Of a stretch of 37,993 bases of DNA, positions 35,131 through 37,993 are shown in pieces (position 1 is the stretch's first letter; every line of letters starts with the position of its first letter). The notes below the pieces were generated by a model. It had not been told where the DNA came from and ran no database searches. It saw only the letters and a list, made by a program, of their open reading frames with translations. This stretch comes from Synura sp. LO234KE (lineage: Eukaryota > Sar > Synurophyceae > Synurales > Mallomonadaceae), in assembly GCA_015143735.1 (NCBI GenBank), contig VKHC01000006.1, positions 1-37,993 of the forward strand, given 5' to 3'. Position numbers and translations under genes: made by a program.

Positions 35131-35255
35131 TTGGGGACGTCGTTGCGTACTAAACATCCCCAGGGGAGGCCTTTCCTACACCCTCGGGCGAAAACTGCCT
35201 CCCCCTACCCCCACTCGGCCACGGGGCGTGCCAGTTGGTACATAGGGGCTCTTTA
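35131..35255 (+). repeat. Dispersed GC-rich repeat, + copy
   Basis: About 125 bp match the reverse complement of 37590-37700 at high identity by eye. Landmarks are GGGGACGTCG, GCGTACTAA, CATCCCC, GGGGAGG, CTCGGGCG, CTGCCTCCCC, CACTCGGCCACGGG and GCCAGTTGG. A short piece also occurs near 1869. It has no coding capacity. Confidence 0.8.
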
Positions 35256-35528
35256 TTTGTTATACACAATATACTAATAATTGAGGTAAACGATTTTCGG
35301 GAAAAAGACATTCTGTTTAAGCCAAGTTCTTATTAAACAAATTCCGAAAATACAAGATTTCACCGTCACGACAAAAAAATTTGCCCTTTGCATATGAATT
35401 TATTGTATCCTCTAAATCAATAGTTTGCCTTGCCTTGGATTCAAACGTATGACGAATGCAAAAAGAAACGCCAAGGCGTTATTCAGCTATGAGCAATACA
35501 CACCGACACCCATCTCCAAAAATATGCT

Positions 35529-35962
35529 CTATTTCATTGACAAATCAGTAGGTGGGAGATCATTTTCAGCTAGAGGAATACAGCGGTAACTCCCACGTCC
35601 CTCCATCTCATTACGTTGACAAAAAAATCTATCGCACCGTTTTTTCATCCAAAGTTGTATTTGCAACTTCGACAAGTTGCCCCAACTCTCGCCCGGAACG
35701 ACCCCAAATTTCGTCAGTAAACCTCGGCACAGACGTTTAGGCGCCCGTAACTTTTGATTTTCATCATATGCTTCTTGTACTTCACCTGGCTTCATCAAAT
35801 AAAATTCTTACATATATACAGTTCTGTAACTATTAACTAACACATACCGTAGTCATTATGTTCGCTATTCGATGATAGCTCTCTATGTAACTTAGAGTCG
35901 CCGGATGTATAACGGAGTCCTGAAATTAAAGCAAAAACGGTAAAAAGAGAGGGGGACTTCAT
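35529..35962 (-). CDS. Small secreted protein, unknown family
   Basis: Two exons, 35962-35848 and 35785-35529, are joined in phase 1 across a 62-bp intron (GTATGT ... GAAGCCAG), giving 123 residues. The new ATG at 35962 supplies a signal peptide-like N-terminus (MKSPSLFTVFALISGLRYTS), which supports the model over an isolated downstream frame. The mature part has an acidic stretch, then KRLCRGLLTKFGVVPGESWG, a Gln/Trp-containing helix (KLQIQLWMKK) and three or four cysteines (CDRFFC, YRC), which could form disulfides. I do not recognise a family. It is divergent from NAA10 with 175 bp between the starts. Confidence 0.6.
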
Positions 35963-36137
35963 CTCAAGTCAGCAGTTTATTTAGCTATTTATAATTGTGA
36001 ATATTCGTTAGCTATTTATCATTGTGAGATTCATTTCATATCAAACTTAATTTTACTTCTATTCAAAATTAGCCGACACGCTGTATGTAACACGTGCATC
36101 AGAGCACCTTCTTGTTACTGTTGCGTTGATTTTCTTA
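35963..36137. promoter_or_regulatory. Shared divergent promoter (secreted protein / NAA10)
   Basis: The 175-bp interval contains a 20-bp direct repeat: TTAGCTATTTATAATTGTGA at 35981-36000 and TTAGCTATTTATCATTGTGA at 36008-36027, 27 bp apart with one mismatch. It is the only structured motif here and could be a pair of binding sites. The interval is otherwise AT-rich. Confidence 0.5.
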
Positions 36138-36846
36138 ATGGTGTGCATCAGACAAGCCACGGTAAATCCTTTGCTAAAACTATATCTTTCCGTTATTCTC
36201 CCCGAAATTAATATTACAGGCTGATGATCTTCTGCAAATTCAAACGACAAACTTGTGGTGTTTGCCCGAGAATTACCAGATGAAATATTTTTTATATCAT
36301 GTGCTCTCTTGGCCGCAACTCATTCATGTAGCTGAAAATCACAAGGGCAAAATAGTTGGATACGTACTATCAAAAATGGAGGAAGATGCTACTATTCCTC
36401 ATGGCCACATTACCTCCTTGGCTGTTCTCCGAACAAATCGGAAGTGCGGTATTGCTACTAAATTGATGCAGCAAGCACATACAAGGATGCAAGAGTCATT
36501 TCAATCAACTTACTGCAGCCTGCATGTTCGCTATACTAATATGGCCGCTTTCCATTTGTATTCAGAAACTCTCGGTTACGAGATTTTCGACGTTGAGAAG
36601 GGTTACTATGCCGACGGTGAAGATGCTTATGCTATGAGGTGCACATTCGGAAAAGAGAAGACTAGTAGGGTTTCAATTATCGATTTCGTTGATGATAAAA
36701 ATCAACTTAAAGCAGGCGATGAAGGCGAGGTGGATCACAAAATCACGGAGAAGTTAGGCGAGTTGGAAATTCATGGGGGCGACTGTTCTTTACCAGAGGC
36801 CCTACAACTTCAGCGGCATGCAAATGTCGGTGCTGCCGATGGATGA
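36138..36846 (+). CDS. NAA10: N-alpha-acetyltransferase catalytic subunit, NAA10/ARD1 type
   Basis: Two exons, 36138-36161 and 36220-36846, are joined in phase 0 across a 58-bp intron (GTAAAT ... ATTACAG), giving about 216 residues. NAA10 is the GNAT-fold catalytic subunit of NatA, which acetylates N-termini exposed after Met removal, co-translationally at the ribosome with NAA15. The first exon adds MVCIRQAT, restoring the family start that continues ADDLLQIQ, then LCLPENYQ-like [35 protein letters not shown], the acetyl-CoA loop RKCGIA (about 82-87), [14 protein letters not shown] and [11 protein letters not shown] (137-147). The C-terminal 60 residues are acidic and variable, as usual. Reading exon 2 alone would lose the N-terminus, since it has no ATG before the conserved block. 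Confidence 0.95.
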
Positions 36847-37589
36847 TTTCTATTGTGGCTGAAATAACGAAAGAATTTGCGATTCCAGCCAAAAATGTTT
36901 CTCTCTCGACATGTGCTCGTACTTAATATCGGTTAGTCGAAAATGAAAGCTTATCTCTACATATAAATTAAATCCCTTTTCCGCGTTTGAGTCCCATGGT
37001 TGAATTAGGCTGGCTAGACTATGGCGGTGGGCGCTACATCATTTAAAATACGGCCTGCGCTGAATTACCTCCTGATCTAGTTTTTTCTTACTTTCACCGC
37101 CGCAACCACTAGAGTACAGCCACCTTACTCATGATACTGGTACTAACCCTACTTGGAGGCGCAAATGTTTTTGTAACCAAATGTTGTGAATTGATACACC
37201 ACTAAATTCCTCCCGAAAATAGAGTAGTTGATGTGATGAAAGGCAACTAGTAAAGAAATACAGCACCACAGTGTAGGATGTCTGCACCGCTCACTAAACT
37301 GACCACTGCTAATAAACCAATTGACGTATCATCCCGAGGCAGAGCTAAACACAGCATAGCACTTCATCTTTCTCTAACATCGTGGTTGTACGTAATTGAG
37401 CGTTAGAGTGACGAGTTCTTCAGGGTGGGTCGATGCTCGCTACCCGCCGTGGTACCCACAACTAGCAAAAGAGCGGATCAGTAATAATATCCGAAATCAC
37501 TGGAAAACAATCTGACATCAGAATCATAATATGTAGGCAAAGAAAGCAGGGACCACGCAAAATATCTAATAATTAAGAGCCCCCCATGT
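36847..37589. other. Intergenic, no supported gene
   Basis: This is the 3' flank of NAA10. No coding frame or RNA gene is recognised. Confidence 0.5.
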
Positions 37590-37735
37590 GCCAACTGGCA
37601 ATTCCCGTGGCCGAGTGGTGGTAAGGGGAGGCAGTCTCCGCCCGAGAGCGTAGGAAAGCCTCCCCCGGGGATGGTTAGTACGCAACGAGGTCCCCAACTA
37701 GATAGAAGGGGACGCGCGTTCCTCCCCAGGGGGAT
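37590..37735 (-). repeat. Dispersed GC-rich repeat, - copy
   Basis: This is the longest copy of the family. Its reverse complement covers both the 33256-33320 fragment and the 35131-35255 fragment, in that order. It lies in inverted orientation to the copy at 35131, so the two bracket the secreted-protein/NAA10 pair. Confidence 0.8.
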
Positions 37736-37916
37736 GACACTCCTACTGAAGAGGCGTCACAAAGGGCGGAAAGATAACAGTGGTGTAACTCGGTGCAGAG
37801 AAAGTGGGACCAAAAGCACCGTCAGATAAGGCAGGAATGGCGGGCTCACAGTGCAACTTTGCACATCTGACTGGCACCGCAAGTTGGGCAAGAAACAACA
37901 CTATGGGAGGAGGCAA

Positions 37917-37993
37917 TGTCAGAATATCAGCTTATACGAACCAGAGCAGAGTCTCTCACTCAGTCAGGATGAGGGAGAACAGTGCTGAGGAGT
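37917..37993 (+). repeat. Copia-type LTR, start (truncated by window)
   Basis: TGTCAGAATATCAGCTTATA followed by CGAACCAGAGC and GAGAACAGTGCTGAGGAG matches 1082-1160 at high identity. A purine-rich GGGAGGAGGCAA precedes it, resembling a polypurine tract. That could make it a 3' LTR, but no copia coding remains are evident to its left. It may instead be a 5' or solo LTR that continues beyond the window. Confidence 0.6.

Overview
The window is nuclear DNA of a eukaryote. Genes carry short GT-AG introns (58 to about 500 bp) and sit in small islands separated by repeat-rich DNA. The recognisable genes are GAR1, an NAA10/ARD1-type N-alpha-acetyltransferase, a calcyphosin-like EF-hand protein and a large S8 subtilase carrying EGF and repeated Cys-rich Gly-Trp modules. 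That kind of subtilase suggests a protist, possibly a stramenopile-type alga or its relatives, and the calcyphosin-like protein suggests a flagellate stage. The lineage is an inference and not firm. Gene models below are hand-built from splice signals and reading-frame phase, so exon borders are predictions.

Left edge (1-2550): the decayed 3' end of a Ty1/copia element on the + strand, with polypurine tract and LTR, then non-coding DNA. Island 1 (2555-4428): the calcyphosin-like gene (-) head-to-head with GAR1 (+), 65 bp apart. Island 2 (5605-17556): a long minus-strand multi-exon gene (12693 to at least 6519, possibly on to 5605), head-to-head across 153 bp with the subtilase gene (12847-17556). 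The minus-strand gene encodes a split PHD-like zinc finger, an IQ motif and C-terminal membrane segments. Three + strand subtilase exons join in phase into one predicted type I membrane protease of about 1382 residues. 17557-20418 has no gene I can support, only palindromes. Island 3 (20419-22509): a four-exon membrane or secreted protein gene (-) and a tiny two-exon + gene.

From about 23.9 to 35.2 kb the window is built of mobile-element material. Two diverged copies of an unassigned decayed coding repeat (relics A and B) are separated by an LTR retroelement on the minus strand, 25746-33149. It has 217/221 bp LTRs, a 5-bp TTGCA target duplication, a polypurine tract and a possible primer-binding site. 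I find no reverse transcriptase, integrase or RNase H in its roughly 7 kb interior. Instead there is a strongly strand-skewed block with gag-like basic ORF fragments, a 22-bp minisatellite and a 113-bp inverted repeat.

Island 4 (35529-36846): a small secreted-protein gene (-) head-to-head with NAA10 (+), 175 bp apart. Oppositely oriented copies of a dispersed GC-rich repeat bracket it. The window ends in a second copy of the copia-type LTR seen near position 1082.

The genes form no obvious pathway. What they share is compact divergent pairs and very short introns in a retroelement-rich setting.
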